Assembly (NCBI GenBank): GCA_025355995.1
Contig: JANXYQ010000096.1
Coordinates: 1-64,000, forward strand
DNA from: Spirochaetaceae bacterium
GTDB taxonomy: Bacteria > Spirochaetota > Spirochaetia > Treponematales > Rectinemataceae
Direction: 5' to 3'
DNA length: 64,000 nt
A model generated the notes under the pieces. That model saw only the letters and a list, made by a program, of their open reading frames with translations, was not told the origin of the DNA and did no database searches. Shown in pieces: positions 7,836 through 17,213 of this stretch. Numbering within the stretch: the stretch's first letter is position 1; each line of letters opens with the position of its first letter. Made by a program: the position numbers and the translations under genes.

Positions 7836-8610
7836 CAACGGTTGTCTCAGGAGGTCCCTCGCGGCCACAATGGTCGCGGCGACCCTCGTTTGCTGGTCCG
7901 TCTCGGCCCTCCCTGCCCAGGCCGCGCTCTCGGGCCAGGAGGTCATGGACAAGGTCTACAACAGCCCAAAGCCCAAGGGCTCGGTGCTCACGATGTCGAT
8001 GATCATCACGAAGAACAAGAAGAGCCTTACTCGCACGCTCACGACCTGGACGACCGGGGATGCCGTCAAGGGCGAGACCGAGAAGACCCTTATGAAGTTC
8101 CTCGCCCCGGCGGACGTGAAAGGCGCGGGCTTCCTCAACCTGAAGAAGCCTGACGGCGCGACCGAGAGCCTCCTCTGGCTCCCCGCCCTCGGCAAGGTGA
8201 GACGCCTCGGCTCGGGCGCCTCCGACCAGGACCAGGCTTTCTTCGGCTCGGATTTCACGAACCGCGACATCAACGGCTTTGTCCACGCGGACTTCAGCTA
8301 CGTGGTCGACTCTTTCGTGAATGGCATTTATACGATAACGGCTACTCCGAAGAAGGCTCTCGGCTACGAGAAGCTCGTCTATCAGGTCGACTCGGGTACC
8401 TGGAAGTACCTGAAGATCGATTACTGGCGCGGCGGCAAACTCGTGAAATGGCAAACCGATGCCTACGACAAGGTCCAGGGTTATGACATGCCCACAAAGA
8501 TCGTCATGAGCTCGGCCATCGGCTCCTCGACGGAACTGCGATTCACCGACTACAAGCTGGACCAGGATCTGGGCGACCAGTATTTCACCGAGCGATTCCT
8601 GAAGCAGTAA
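7828..8610 (+). CDS. LolA-like outer-membrane lipoprotein-sorting family protein
   Basis: A 260-residue periplasmic protein with a signal peptide (hydrophobic to about residue 31, ending ALPAQA). Features of the LolA-like family (PF17131) are FLAPADVKGAGFL near residue 90, a LLWLPALGKVRRLG strand near 115, and FFGSDFTNRDI near 140. Members fold as a half-barrel that shields a lipid or lipoprotein and are usually next to MMPL/RND genes, as here. The ATG overlaps the stop of the exporter gene, so translation is coupled. It is likely the periplasmic carrier of this export system; its cargo is unknown. Confidence 0.85.
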   Translation: MNSNGCLRRSLAATMVAATLVCWSVSALPAQAALSGQEVMDKVYNSPKPKGSVLTMSMIITKNKKSLTRTLTTWTTGDAVKGETEKTLMKFLAPADVKGAGFLNLKKPDGATESLLWLPALGKVRRLGSGASDQDQAFFGSDFTNRDINGFVHADFSYVVDSFVNGIYTITATPKKALGYEKLVYQVDSGTWKYLKIDYWRGGKLVKWQTDAYDKVQGYDMPTKIVMSSAIGSSTELRFTDYKLDQDLGDQYFTERFLKQ

Positions 8611-8623
8611 GTAGGGGCTGGAT

Positions 8624-9808
8624 ATGAAAAGAGCTGCAACGTTCCTTATTCTTTCGGCTCTCATCGCAGTAGGTCCCGCCCTCGGCGCCCAAGATTTATC
8701 CGGCAGCCTGGAAAGCCGGTTGGGTTGGTATTGGGGAAAGGCCAATCTCCTCCCCCAGACGCAGATTTTCGCAGGCTCTCTGGATGGCAAGGTCGGAGAT
8801 CAGGACCAGCCCGTGGCCCAGTACTCGGGGAAGCTCGAGGTCGCCTATGATCCCGCGACCGCTACGACTTCGGTCGCTCTAGAGGAGGCGTGGATCAAGC
8901 TTCTCGCCGGCCCCTTCGACCTCTCCTTCGGCAACCAGGTCGTTGCCTGGAGCGTTTCCGACGCCTTCAACCCTTCCGATATCGTGAATCCCGTCGACCT
9001 CAGCCTCCCCGTCGATCCGATCAAGATGCCCGTGCCGATGGGGCGGATCGTCTACAACGGGAATGGCCTAACAGTCGACCTCGTAACCCAGCCCTACTGG
9101 GTCGCCCCGAAGCTCCCCGCCGAACCTTGGGCAGCGTCTTCTCCCCTGCCAACGAGCTTCGAGGCTATCGGCTCGACCTGGGAGAACACAGCCTTTGGTG
9201 GGCACGTTAAGGCGAGTTTCGGGCTGCTCCAGGGCTTGGATCTCGGCTTAACAGCGTATCGTGGCCGCACCTACACCCCAACTTCGACCCTCAACTTCAC
9301 GGGGATGATGCAGACTTCGGTCACCCTCGCCTACGACCGACTCACCTACGTCGGCGTCGACATCGTCCTGGCGCCCGGAGCCGGAGTGCTGCTTAAGACC
9401 GAGTGGGGCTACAGGACCCTCCGCGACTCGAGCCTCCTCGAGCCGGAAGCTGGCGCCGCATCCCTGCAGGGGGTCTCGGGCTTCGAGTACAACCTAGCCG
9501 GAGTGCAGCTCATCGGCGAGTACGTCCTCAATTTGGCCAAGGGCGCCGCGGCCGTCGGCGACAGCTTAACGCACACTGTCGTCGGCATCGCCTCGGTGGA
9601 CATCGGTAGCAGGCTCAGCCTCAGGGCGGCTGGTGTCCATGAGTTCAAGGGCAGCAGCGGCATGGTCGCGCCTCAGCTCTCCTATACCCTGGCTGACGGA
9701 CTTAAGCTGAAGGGAGAGCTGTTCTTCTTCTATGGGGAATCGGATACGACCTACGGCGACTGGTCGGGGAATTCGCTCGGACGGGTGTCTTTGAACTACG
9801 CGTTCTGA
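8624..9808 (+). CDS. Outer-membrane beta-barrel protein of the RND operon
   Basis: The 394-residue product has a signal peptide (MKRAATFL ... ALGA), then alternating amphipathic strands with aromatic girdles, and ends in a Phe residue (NYAF) typical of outer-membrane barrels. The segment VSDAFNPSDIVNPVDL near residues 115-130 resembles DUF1302-type and related barrels that accompany MMPL/LolA-like pairs. It starts 13 nt after the LolA-like gene and is the last gene of the operon, followed by a hairpin. It probably provides the outer-membrane step of the export route. The exact family is uncertain; the barrel topology is clear from the strand pattern and C-terminus. Confidence 0.75.
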   Translation: MKRAATFLILSALIAVGPALGAQDLSGSLESRLGWYWGKANLLPQTQIFAGSLDGKVGDQDQPVAQYSGKLEVAYDPATATTSVALEEAWIKLLAGPFDLSFGNQVVAWSVSDAFNPSDIVNPVDLSLPVDPIKMPVPMGRIVYNGNGLTVDLVTQPYWVAPKLPAEPWAASSPLPTSFEAIGSTWENTAFGGHVKASFGLLQGLDLGLTAYRGRTYTPTSTLNFTGMMQTSVTLAYDRLTYVGVDIVLAPGAGVLLKTEWGYRTLRDSSLLEPEAGAASLQGVSGFEYNLAGVQLIGEYVLNLAKGAAAVGDSLTHTVVGIASVDIGSRLSLRAAGVHEFKGSSGMVAPQLSYTLADGLKLKGELFFFYGESDTTYGDWSGNSLGRVSLNYAF

Positions 9809-9810
9809 CT

Positions 9811-9836
9811 TGTTCGCCCTGCGTATCGGGCGAGCA
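9811..9836 (+). terminator. Possible terminator of the RND operon
   Basis: A 9-bp stem, TGTTCGCCC (9811-9819) with GGGCGAGCA (9828-9836), contains one G-U pair and an 8-nt loop, two bases after the stop region of the barrel gene. No T-run follows, so it may only stabilise the 3' end. Confidence 0.4.
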
Positions 9837-9888
9837 GATTAGGTACTGCTGGGGAATAAACACCTTAGGTGATAATAGACATAAAATA

Positions 9889-10060
9889 GGCCTTATCAAA
9901 AAAAGAATGCACGACCGTTCGACTCACGAGTCCGACCGATACGACCCGCGCGGCGATGAGCTCGTGCGCGCCGTTGAGGCTGCACTAGATGAAGCGCTCC
10001 TGCTTGCGGTCGGCCCAGTGGGCGACGATAGGCCAGACCTCCCCCGGCGAGGCGCTCGCG
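9889..10060 (-). pseudogene. Truncated radC, copy 2 (fragment)
   Basis: On the minus strand this stretch matches copy 1 from the segment before VWPIVAHWADRKQERF through the start of the JAB domain to SRTVVHSFFDKA, and stops at the same point. The helix-hairpin-helix half is missing. It lies directly after the 3' end of the propeller-SH3 pseudogene on the same strand. Similarity to copy 3 continues about 20 nt past the coding break (both have AAGGCC, then a T-run, then CTATT). This supports duplication of a larger unit. Confidence 0.75.
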
Positions 10061-10078
10061 CACGGCGGAATCGCCCTG

Positions 10079-12998
10079 TTATTTCTCATACCTCAGGTAG
10101 CGACCGTAGCTCCAGCCCTCGAGACCGTCCGAGAGTCGCCGCACGAGATACCAGTAATCGCTCCAGCCCTCGACGGTCATTGTCTAGGCGCTTTTGTCCA
10201 ACACTTCGAGCTTATCGCCATTGGCGAGGTAGCCGGCGGTTCCGGCCTCGAGATCCGGTTTGACCCTGACACGCACCCTCGCATTGGTACACTCGGCGAG
10301 TTTGAGGGCTCCGCCGATTCCCGAGTAGTCGATCGACGAATAGCTCGCGATGGCACTGGCGGAGAAGGCGGTCAATGGCCTGTCGACAACCATTAGGTCA
10401 GCTGGAATCGTTGAGGAAAGGGAGGTCGGCATCCTCTGCATGGGCGATCCTCCCTCCTGAAGCGACGGTGCGGAGGCGGGACGGAGCCTAGCAAGGAAGG
10501 GTTTGTCATATCGAGGTTTCCCTTCTGGCAGCCAGCGGGATCGGCATGCCCCGCCGTATAGAGAAGCTCTCCCGAGGCGATGAAAAGAGGCTTGAGGTCC
10601 ACGGTATCCTGAAGCGAGACTCCCCACCGCTCTGCGCCGTCTACGTCGATCGATTTGAGGTTCGTAAGCGTGGCGTCGTCCCTGCCGGGCTTGTCGTTCC
10701 AGCAAATCAGGAAACCGCCGTCCGGGCTAGCCATCGCGCTCCTCATGAGTTCGGCGCGGCTATTCTGGAAATACCACTGTCCCGAAAGCGTGCCCTTCCC
10801 ATCCAGGGCGAGCATTCCGAGTTCCGCCGCGCCGTCCTTGCGCAGCGAGCCGCTCCTGAATAGCACCCGCAGGCTGCCTTGGGTCGGGGATGCGCAGAGC
10901 GCTTCGTCATCCCCGGAGGCGCCGATCCGCCTCTGCCACGAGAGCTTCCCCGCGGCGTCGAGCCTCGCGACGAGGATGTCCCGGCTCGCCGAGGCTTTCG
11001 CGCGCTCGTTGGCCACGAGGTAGGCTCCGCCGTCCTGCGCCGCGACGATGTCCACCGGTTCCTCGAGGCCGGAGCCCGCGAGGGTCTTGATCCACTGAGG
11101 CCTGAGATCGCCGTCGATCCTCGCGACCAGGATGCCGGGGCGCGCGAGGTCCCAGGATTGCGTCGCTGCGAGGTGGAAGTAACCGTTCCCCGCGACAGGG
11201 ACGAGCTTCGCCGGTCGATCCATAGTCCCGCCGCCGATCATGGCGGCCTTTTTAATGCCAAGGCTAGAGTCGAGTTTTGCGATGAAGACAGCCAAGCCTT
11301 GATCGCCTTGCCTCGCGCTCCCCAGCGCTAGTACGCTGCCGTCCTCCGCTCCGAGCAATTGAACGCCGGTCGTGTCAGAGCCCATGTCCAGGAACGACTT
11401 CCCTAAAACGCCCCCATCCAGCCCGAGCTTGAGGAGTAGAATGCCGGCGGAATTGTCAGCCACAGCCTCCATCGTTATCAGGCTATCCTTGCCCAACTCC
11501 GCTGCGGAGGCAGGGAGATAGTAGGGCAAATTTCGCGCGCCGCCCGAGACCGAATACCACGCGGCCAAGTCCGCCCCGGCGATGGGCGGCATGACCTTCG
11601 CTTCAACCGCGAGGGCCTTGATCGAGGAATAGTCCTTGCCATCCTCGCGGGTTTTACCGTTCGTGTTCAGCAGCCAGGCATCCTCGGTGCTCGCGGAAAC
11701 GGGGAAGGCCCTCAGTTCCCTTGGGGCTTTCGATGTAAGTTCCTATAGGCCCGCTATCGCCCTTCGGCTCTCGCGGACCGAAGCTGGCCTTCATGTTAAC
11801 GATGGGAGGCGCTTCGGGCCGGCAAGCCCACGTCGGGATCGGTCCGTCGAAGATGCCCGCCATGACGAGGCAGGAATCGCCGGCAGCCGCGATGGAGAGG
11901 CGGTTGCTACCGGCTTCGTAGAGCCTTTGCATGAAGTCGGCGCGCAGGTAATCCGCTGCGCTCCTCTGCTCCACGATCTTGCCATTGGGATCCGTAACAA
12001 CCGCGTCGCCGAGCCCCAAGACCATCGCGAGATGGCCGTCAGGGAAGCGGGTCGCGGCAACCAAGGCCCTCGGTGCGTCGCCATTCGTCTTGGGCTCGTA
12101 GCCCCTGCCCCAGAGGTACTCTCCGGACTTATCCACGCGCAGGAGATAGGCTCCCTCCCGATCCGGCACGTTGGACGAGCGGTCGTCGATTGCCGTTATG
12201 GCAGCCGTATAGCCGTCCTCGGTATCCGCCGCGAAGATAGTCCTGCCCTTGAAACCTAGGTAGGCATGGGACCATTCCACGCTACGGCTAGCATCGACCT
12301 TAATCAAGACGGGGACCGAGCTTGGATTCGCGTATATGAGCAGGCCACCGTCCCGGGTTGATATCAGGCCCTCGTATTCGAAACTGTTAGAATCCTATTG
12401 CAGCCCCGATGCATTGGCGCCGAGAATGGCGGGCTTAATCTGCGAGCCGGAGAAGGGGAAGCCGTCGCGATCCAGGTATATGAGCGTTCCCGGATTGACC
12501 AGGAGCGGCGCTAGCGTACCGTTTGCGAACTCCGCCATCCGCGCGGAGCCTTCGAACGGCGGCCATCCGAGAGCCCTGGACCAGAGGATCTTGCCCTTCG
12601 AGTCCAGGCGATACGTCTCGAGACTCCCTTGGACGTCTTCTCCCGCCACTCCCGTTACCTGGCTGTATCCCAAGCGAGCGATACAGCCAGCCACCCTCCC
12701 CGTCGGCCGTCTCGATGAAGGCGTAGGGAACGTCGTCGGCCGGCGAGCCGACCGATGTCGCCCATAGGCAATTTCCGGACGAATCGAGCTTGACGACGCA
12801 TGCGTCGCGCATCCGATCCGGGAACCTGGCGCTACCGAGGAGAAGGGAGCCGCCGTCCTTGACCGACACTAGTCCCTTGAGCTCCAGACCCTTACCTTCC
12901 GAGACGAGTTTCGAGAATTCCTGAGAGCCGACTGTAGTCTGAGGGCAGATCGCTCCGATGAGCGCGGCTGCAAAGATCGCGTCGAATCTTCTTTCCAT
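10079..12998 (-). pseudogene. Decayed secreted beta-propeller protein with C-terminal SH3b domain
   Basis: The minus strand encodes a signal-peptide start (MERRFDAIFAAALIGAI at 12998) and then many copies of a propeller-type repeat (forms such as DILVARLDAAGKLSW followed by GASGDDEA) spread over several reading frames. The frame shifts near 12.6, 12.35, 11.65 and 10.5 kb. The 3' end is a bacterial SH3 domain with an in-frame TAG at 10184-10186, after which the same frame continues through GWSDYWYLV and GWSYGRYL to a TAA at 10079. The original product was probably about 950 residues, exported and envelope-associated. It is now non-functional as one protein, although the 399-residue frame 10393-11592 remains open. 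Confidence 0.75.
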
Positions 12999-13059
12999 GG
13001 CGGTTTCTTCAAGGTTATTAATATATCACGGTATCGATTGGAGAAATAGGCCAAAAACG

Positions 13060-13329
13060 GGCCTTGTCAAATAAAGGATGAACGATAGTGCGGTTCGCGA
13101 GGGCCGCCGAGACAACGGGGGTTGCTATGAGTTTGTGCGCCCCATTGTGGCTGCAGCAGATGAAGCGTTCTTGCTTGCGGGCGGCCCAGTGGGAGACGAT
13201 GGGCCAAACTTCGGATGTAGGGGATATTTTCTTGTCCCTGACGCCATAGTGCCTCCGGCCTAGCTCGAGGGCTGCGCATGCGCCCGAGCCCGCGCGTCGC
13301 GCCGAATCATAAAATGATTTTTGGGGTAT
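13060..13329 (-). pseudogene. Truncated radC, copy 3 (internally deleted)
   Basis: The minus strand reads PQKSFYDSARRA, then jumps straight to ALELGRRHYG and continues through WPIVSHWAARKQERF to ANRTIVHPLFDKA. The helix-hairpin-helix region present in copy 1 is therefore deleted. The start codon has become ATA (13327-13329). The 3' break point is identical to copies 1 and 2, before the JAMM residues. It lies about 60 nt upstream of the propeller pseudogene on the same strand. The remaining 12999-13059 holds only that pseudogene's AT-rich upstream region. Confidence 0.75.
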
Positions 13330-13422
13330 GTGAACTTCCCGAAATATACGCGCTAGTATCGGGCCGTGATGAAAATGGAATCGCCGCTAGAAAATCCGAT
13401 GTGCGAAAAACGGAGACTGCTG

Positions 13423-13428
13423 TATAAT
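13423..13428 (+). promoter_or_regulatory. -10 element of the DUF4129-MoxR operon
   Basis: A perfect TATAAT ends 10 nt before the ATG at 13439, and there is no Shine-Dalgarno sequence. The -35 is poor (GTGCGA with 16 nt spacing is the best I can find). The position suggests a very short or absent leader. Confidence 0.5.
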
Positions 13429-13438
13429 TGCGCTCACG

Positions 13439-14311
13439 ATGACCAAATCGGCGAAGCGATGGTCGCTCATCTTCTTCTCGATCGCCCTGTTACTGACGAG
13501 CGCTATCGCCGCCGGCCTGGACTCCCTCGGTTTCTCCCTGGGGATGCCGTTCCCCGAGGCCGAGGTCCAGGGTTCGACGCTGGTGGTCCAGCAGAAGGAC
13601 AGCCGCCTCGATCTACCGATCAACCGAGTAATCGGTCTCGCTTTCCTGGTTCCCATCGCTGCGACCATCCTGTACGCGGCGATACGAATGGTCATGGGGA
13701 TGGACTGGAAGGGCTTGAGGCGCTACCTGACCAAGGCCATTTTGGCCGTTGCGGGCATCGTGGCCCTCGTCTTCCTCGTCTTCCGTTCCTTTCCCCGAGG
13801 CTCTCCGCGAAGCAAGGACTCGTTCCTCATCCCGCCGCCCCCGCCGCGATTCGCCAAGACTTCCCCCCTCGGGGCGCCGCCGGGGATACTCGTCTGGCTG
13901 GCGGCGATCGCCGTCGCGTCGCTCGCGCTGGCCCTAGCCTGGCGGCTCCTGGCCAGGAAGGGCGAGCCGGGCGACGCTCTGAGCCCGATAGGGATGGCGG
14001 CAGGGGAGGCCCGGCAGGCCCTCCTCGAGGGGAGGGATTTCAAGGATACCATCACGCGCTGCTACCGGAGGATGAGCCGCGAGATGGAGATAGACCGCGG
14101 CATCGAGCGGATGGCGTCGATGACAGCCCGCGAGTTCGAGGAACTGCTCGCCCGCGGGGGGATTCCGATCGAAAGCGTCCATCGCCTAACGTTGCTCTTC
14201 GAGAAAGTGCGATACGGCGACTTCGAGCCCACCTCCGCGGACGAAGCTGAGGCCGTGGCTTGCCTGGATGCGATCGAAGCCCATTCGCGAGAAACCGGCG
14301 GGGAGCCATGA
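13439..14311 (+). CDS. DUF4129 domain membrane protein
   Basis: A 290-residue inner-membrane protein. Hydrophobic segments lie near residues 9-27, 62-82, 97-118 and 145-167. The C-terminal cytoplasmic part has the DUF4129 pattern: ALLEGRDFKDTITRCYRRM near 197, MTAREFEELL near 227, and VHRLTLLFEKVRYGDF near 245. DUF4129 proteins are nearly always encoded with MoxR ATPases and DUF58 proteins, as here, in a system thought to assemble or regulate envelope proteins. The gene heads the operon and overlaps the next by ATGA. It starts without a ribosome binding site, 10 nt after a TATAAT. Confidence 0.8.
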   Translation: MTKSAKRWSLIFFSIALLLTSAIAAGLDSLGFSLGMPFPEAEVQGSTLVVQQKDSRLDLPINRVIGLAFLVPIAATILYAAIRMVMGMDWKGLRRYLTKAILAVAGIVALVFLVFRSFPRGSPRSKDSFLIPPPPPRFAKTSPLGAPPGILVWLAAIAVASLALALAWRLLARKGEPGDALSPIGMAAGEARQALLEGRDFKDTITRCYRRMSREMEIDRGIERMASMTAREFEELLARGGIPIESVHRLTLLFEKVRYGDFEPTSADEAEAVACLDAIEAHSRETGGEP

Positions 14312-14955
14312 GAGCTGCCAATCGCGTCCTGGCCCTGTTGCTCATCGGCGCCCTCCTGGCGCTCGCCGCCATCCTGTTCGGCCCCTTCCTCTCGGTGGTC
14401 GTCCTCGCGCCCCTCGCAGGGCAGCTTTGGGGCTTCCTGCGGATTTTCATCCTTTGCTTGAACCAGGAAGAGCTCTGGTCCTACGTCGTCCTGGCCCTCT
14501 TCGTGTTCCTTTGCTACCGCCTGCTCCGAGCCCTCGCGGCGGCCTCCCCGGAGCTCGCGCCGGAGCGGGGAGGCCGGGATGCGAATACCGCGCTCGGCGA
14601 GCTGGAGTATTGGCGCTACATGTTCGCCAAGCCGCCGCGCGACGAGCGAGAGAGGGTACTATGCCGGCGCGAGCTCGCGCGGCTCCTCGTCTCGGCCTAC
14701 TCGACGAGCAATCGCGTCGAGGCGAACTTCGAGTTGCTCGAATCCTTCAGGTCGGGACGGATCGCCTTGCCCGAGACCGTTCACGAGCTCCTCTTCGGAG
14801 GGGCGGGGGATGCGCGGACCCCGAGGGGCGCGCGGAGACTCGGGGTCTGGCTGCGCCGCGCTTCGGGCCGAGAAGGGGCCGACTATCGAAAAGCCATCGG
14901 GGAGTACCTCGATTTCGTAGCCTTCCAAATGGAGATGGTCGATGACGAACGATGA
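14308..14955 (+). CDS. Membrane protein of the MoxR-DUF58 operon
   Basis: A 215-residue protein with two hydrophobic segments (about residues 5-40 and 54-73) followed by a charged cytoplasmic domain with no motif I recognise. ATG 14308 overlaps the TGA of the upstream gene (ATGA), and its stop lies past the start of moxR. It is therefore a tightly coupled member of the operon. Homologues in this position are usually uncharacterised; an adaptor between the membrane and the MoxR ATPase is a guess from context. Confidence 0.7.
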   Translation: MRAANRVLALLLIGALLALAAILFGPFLSVVVLAPLAGQLWGFLRIFILCLNQEELWSYVVLALFVFLCYRLLRALAAASPELAPERGGRDANTALGELEYWRYMFAKPPRDERERVLCRRELARLLVSAYSTSNRVEANFELLESFRSGRIALPETVHELLFGGAGDARTPRGARRLGVWLRRASGREGADYRKAIGEYLDFVAFQMEMVDDER

Positions 14956-15931
14956 ACGAGAGCGCATGACTATCGAGGGCGTCGCGGGAGCCGCGGCGCG
15001 CGTGATCGCCGAGGTCGAGAAGGTCGTAGTCGGTAAGCGCGAGCTCCTCCAGCAGATGATGGCGGCCTTCCTCTCGCCGGGCGGGCACATCCTCCTCGAG
15101 GACTACCCGGGGCTCGCCAAGACGCTGATCGCCAACTGCTTCGCCGAGGCCTTCGGGATGAGCTTCAAGCGGATCCAGTTCACGCCCGACCTCCTTCCCG
15201 GGGACATTACCGGTGGCTACGTCTTCGACGGTGGCCAGAATAAATTTTCGCTCCGGAAAGGCCCGATCTTCACGAACGTCCTCCTCGCCGACGAGATCAA
15301 TAGGGCTTCGCCGAAGACTCAGTCGGCGCTCCTGGAGGCCATGCAGGAAAATCAGGTGACCCTCGAGGGCGAGACCCTGGCCCTGCCCCGGCCGTTCGTC
15401 GTGGTGGCGACGCAGAACCCGATCGAGTACGAGGGAACCTTCCCTCTCCCCGAAGCCCAGCTGGACCGCTTCATGGTCAGGCTCTCCATCGGCTATCCCT
15501 CTCCCGAGGATGAGACCGAGATCCTCAGGCGTCGCATGGCGAATCGGCGGGACCGAGCCGAGATCGAGGCCGCGTTGGATCCGGAGTCCTTCCTCGCCAT
15601 GCGCGAGGCCATCGAGTCCGTGCACGTCGATCCGGACTTGAGCCGCTATATCGTCGAGCTCGGCGTACGCTCGCGCTCCTTTCCCAAGGTCGTCGTGGGC
15701 TCGAGCCCGCGGGGCTCCCTCGCCCTGCTTAAGCTGGCCAGGGCCTGGGCGGCTATCCAGGGCAGGAGCTACATAATTCCCGACGACGTCAAGCGCTTCG
15801 CCCAGGCGGCCCTAGCCCACCGCCTGGTCCTGGACTCGAGCCTCTGGGACGTCCGCCGGTCCGAGAACGGGATAGTCGACGGCATACTCCGCGCCGTTCC
15901 GGTACCGATGCTCGCGAACGATGCGCGGTAG
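14942..15931 (+). CDS. MoxR-family AAA+ ATPase
   Basis: A 329-residue AAA+ protein (AAA_3 with AAA_lid_2). The Walker A is the MoxR variant EDYPGLAKT (53-61), Walker B is LLADEIN (113-119), the sensor region ATQNP is near 160, and EAQLDRF follows near 176. MoxR ATPases act as chaperones in maturation of large complexes, usually together with DUF58 and vWA proteins. ATG 14942 overlaps the upstream gene by 14 nt; an in-frame ATG at 14966 (MTIEG) is possible. The next gene overlaps by 11 nt. Confidence 0.92.
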   Translation: MTNDERERMTIEGVAGAAARVIAEVEKVVVGKRELLQQMMAAFLSPGGHILLEDYPGLAKTLIANCFAEAFGMSFKRIQFTPDLLPGDITGGYVFDGGQNKFSLRKGPIFTNVLLADEINRASPKTQSALLEAMQENQVTLEGETLALPRPFVVVATQNPIEYEGTFPLPEAQLDRFMVRLSIGYPSPEDETEILRRRMANRRDRAEIEAALDPESFLAMREAIESVHVDPDLSRYIVELGVRSRSFPKVVVGSSPRGSLALLKLARAWAAIQGRSYIIPDDVKRFAQAALAHRLVLDSSLWDVRRSENGIVDGILRAVPVPMLANDAR

Positions 15932-17213
15932 CCGAGCGAAGGCCCTCGGGCTCCTGGTAATCGTCCTCCTCCTCGCCGCCCTGGCGTTCCGCAACGGCGC
16001 CCTCGCCTGGATGTGCTTGCCCCTGATGTCCTATCTCGGGCTCGGCCTGCTCCTGGCGCCCGTCCGCGAGGACCTGCGCCTTCGCGCAAGCCGCCGCTGC
16101 GAGGAAAGCAGGGGGGCGGGAAGCTCCTCGATAGAAGTCATCCTCCGTCTCGAGAACGAAGGCCGAAGGAGAATTCGCCTTCTCGTCATCGAGCCCCGCC
16201 TGCCGGGCATGAAGGTCGCCGAGGACGCGCTGTTCCTTCGCGTGGATCTGGAAGCCGGGGCGGGAACCGAGCTGCGTTACACCTTCGAAGCTAGGCGAGG
16301 CCGCTTCCGCTGGGAATCCCTGCGCGCGCTGGCCGGGGACCCCTTCGGCCTCTTCGAGGTCGAGACCCTCGTCGAGGCCGGCTGCGAGATCCTCGTCCAG
16401 CCGCATTATCGAAGGATGCCCTCCATTCCATTGCGCCTCGCGAAGACTCTCTCGTCGCCGGGATCGATTCCCATCCGGCTCGGCGGTAGCGGGACGGACT
16501 TCTGGGGCATTCGCGAGTATCGGCAGGGCGATCCCCTGCGGCGTCTGTATTGGCGGCTCAATGCGCGCGATCCATTGCGTCGCTACACCAAGGAATTCAT
16601 TCAGGAGAGAACGGCCGAAATCATCCTCATCCTCGACGGCCGCGAGCGGATGGAGCTGGCCGTCGGCGACGAGAGCATCTTCGGGCGGGAGGTCGAGGCG
16701 GTAGCCTCCCTGGCCGCGATGCTCATCCGGCAGGGCCAGCGCGTCGGACTGTTCATCATCGGGACCGTGGGCCGGAGCGTCATGCCCGATTACGGCAGGA
16801 TACAGCTCCGAAGGATCCTCAATTGCCTGGCCGAAGTCCAGCCCGAGCGCGAGGGATCGCGCAACGCACTTCACTACTTGCCTGCCCTGCGCTACTCGAG
16901 GAGCACCTTCATGATAATAGTAAGCCCCTTCGCCAAGGACGACGATTCGGTCTTCCAGCGGCTGCGGGCCTTGGGCTATCAGGGAATCTTGGTCAGCCCG
17001 GACGCCCTGGACTTCGCCCGCGGCTCGACGGCGGGCGACGCGTCGACTGCCTTGGCACGCAAGGCCTGCCGAATCGAGCGCAAGATCGAGCTCGACCGGA
17101 TCGCCGAGCTCTCATTCCCGGTCCTCGATTGGCGAGTCGGGGAGGACCTCTCGGGCCTCATCGAGGCGCGGCTCCGGTTGGCGGGCCGAGCGGCCGCGGG
17201 GAGAGGATCATGA
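15921..17213 (+). CDS. DUF58 domain protein
   Basis: A 430-residue protein with two N-terminal hydrophobic segments (about 8-25 and 28-47), a beta-rich region, and the DUF58 signature GTDFWGIREYRQGDP with LRRLYWR about residues 190-215. A vWA-like fold follows (EIILILDGRERM near 235). DUF58 proteins partner with MoxR ATPases. The MIDAS-type sequence is incomplete (DGRERM rather than DxSxS), as in many members. It overlaps moxR and the next small gene at both ends. Confidence 0.85.
   Translation: MRGSRAKALGLLVIVLLLAALAFRNGALAWMCLPLMSYLGLGLLLAPVREDLRLRASRRCEESRGAGSSSIEVILRLENEGRRRIRLLVIEPRLPGMKVAEDALFLRVDLEAGAGTELRYTFEARRGRFRWESLRALAGDPFGLFEVETLVEAGCEILVQPHYRRMPSIPLRLAKTLSSPGSIPIRLGGSGTDFWGIREYRQGDPLRRLYWRLNARDPLRRYTKEFIQERTAEIILILDGRERMELAVGDESIFGREVEAVASLAAMLIRQGQRVGLFIIGTVGRSVMPDYGRIQLRRILNCLAEVQPEREGSRNALHYLPALRYSRSTFMIIVSPFAKDDDSVFQRLRALGYQGILVSPDALDFARGSTAGDASTALARKACRIERKIELDRIAELSFPVLDWRVGEDLSGLIEARLRLAGRAAAGRGS

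Noticed and set aside
4250-13329. Integron cassette array with radC fragments as attC-like sites
   Set aside because: The repeated segment is clearly radC coding sequence, lacks the imperfect hairpin layout of attC sites, and no integrase gene is visible.
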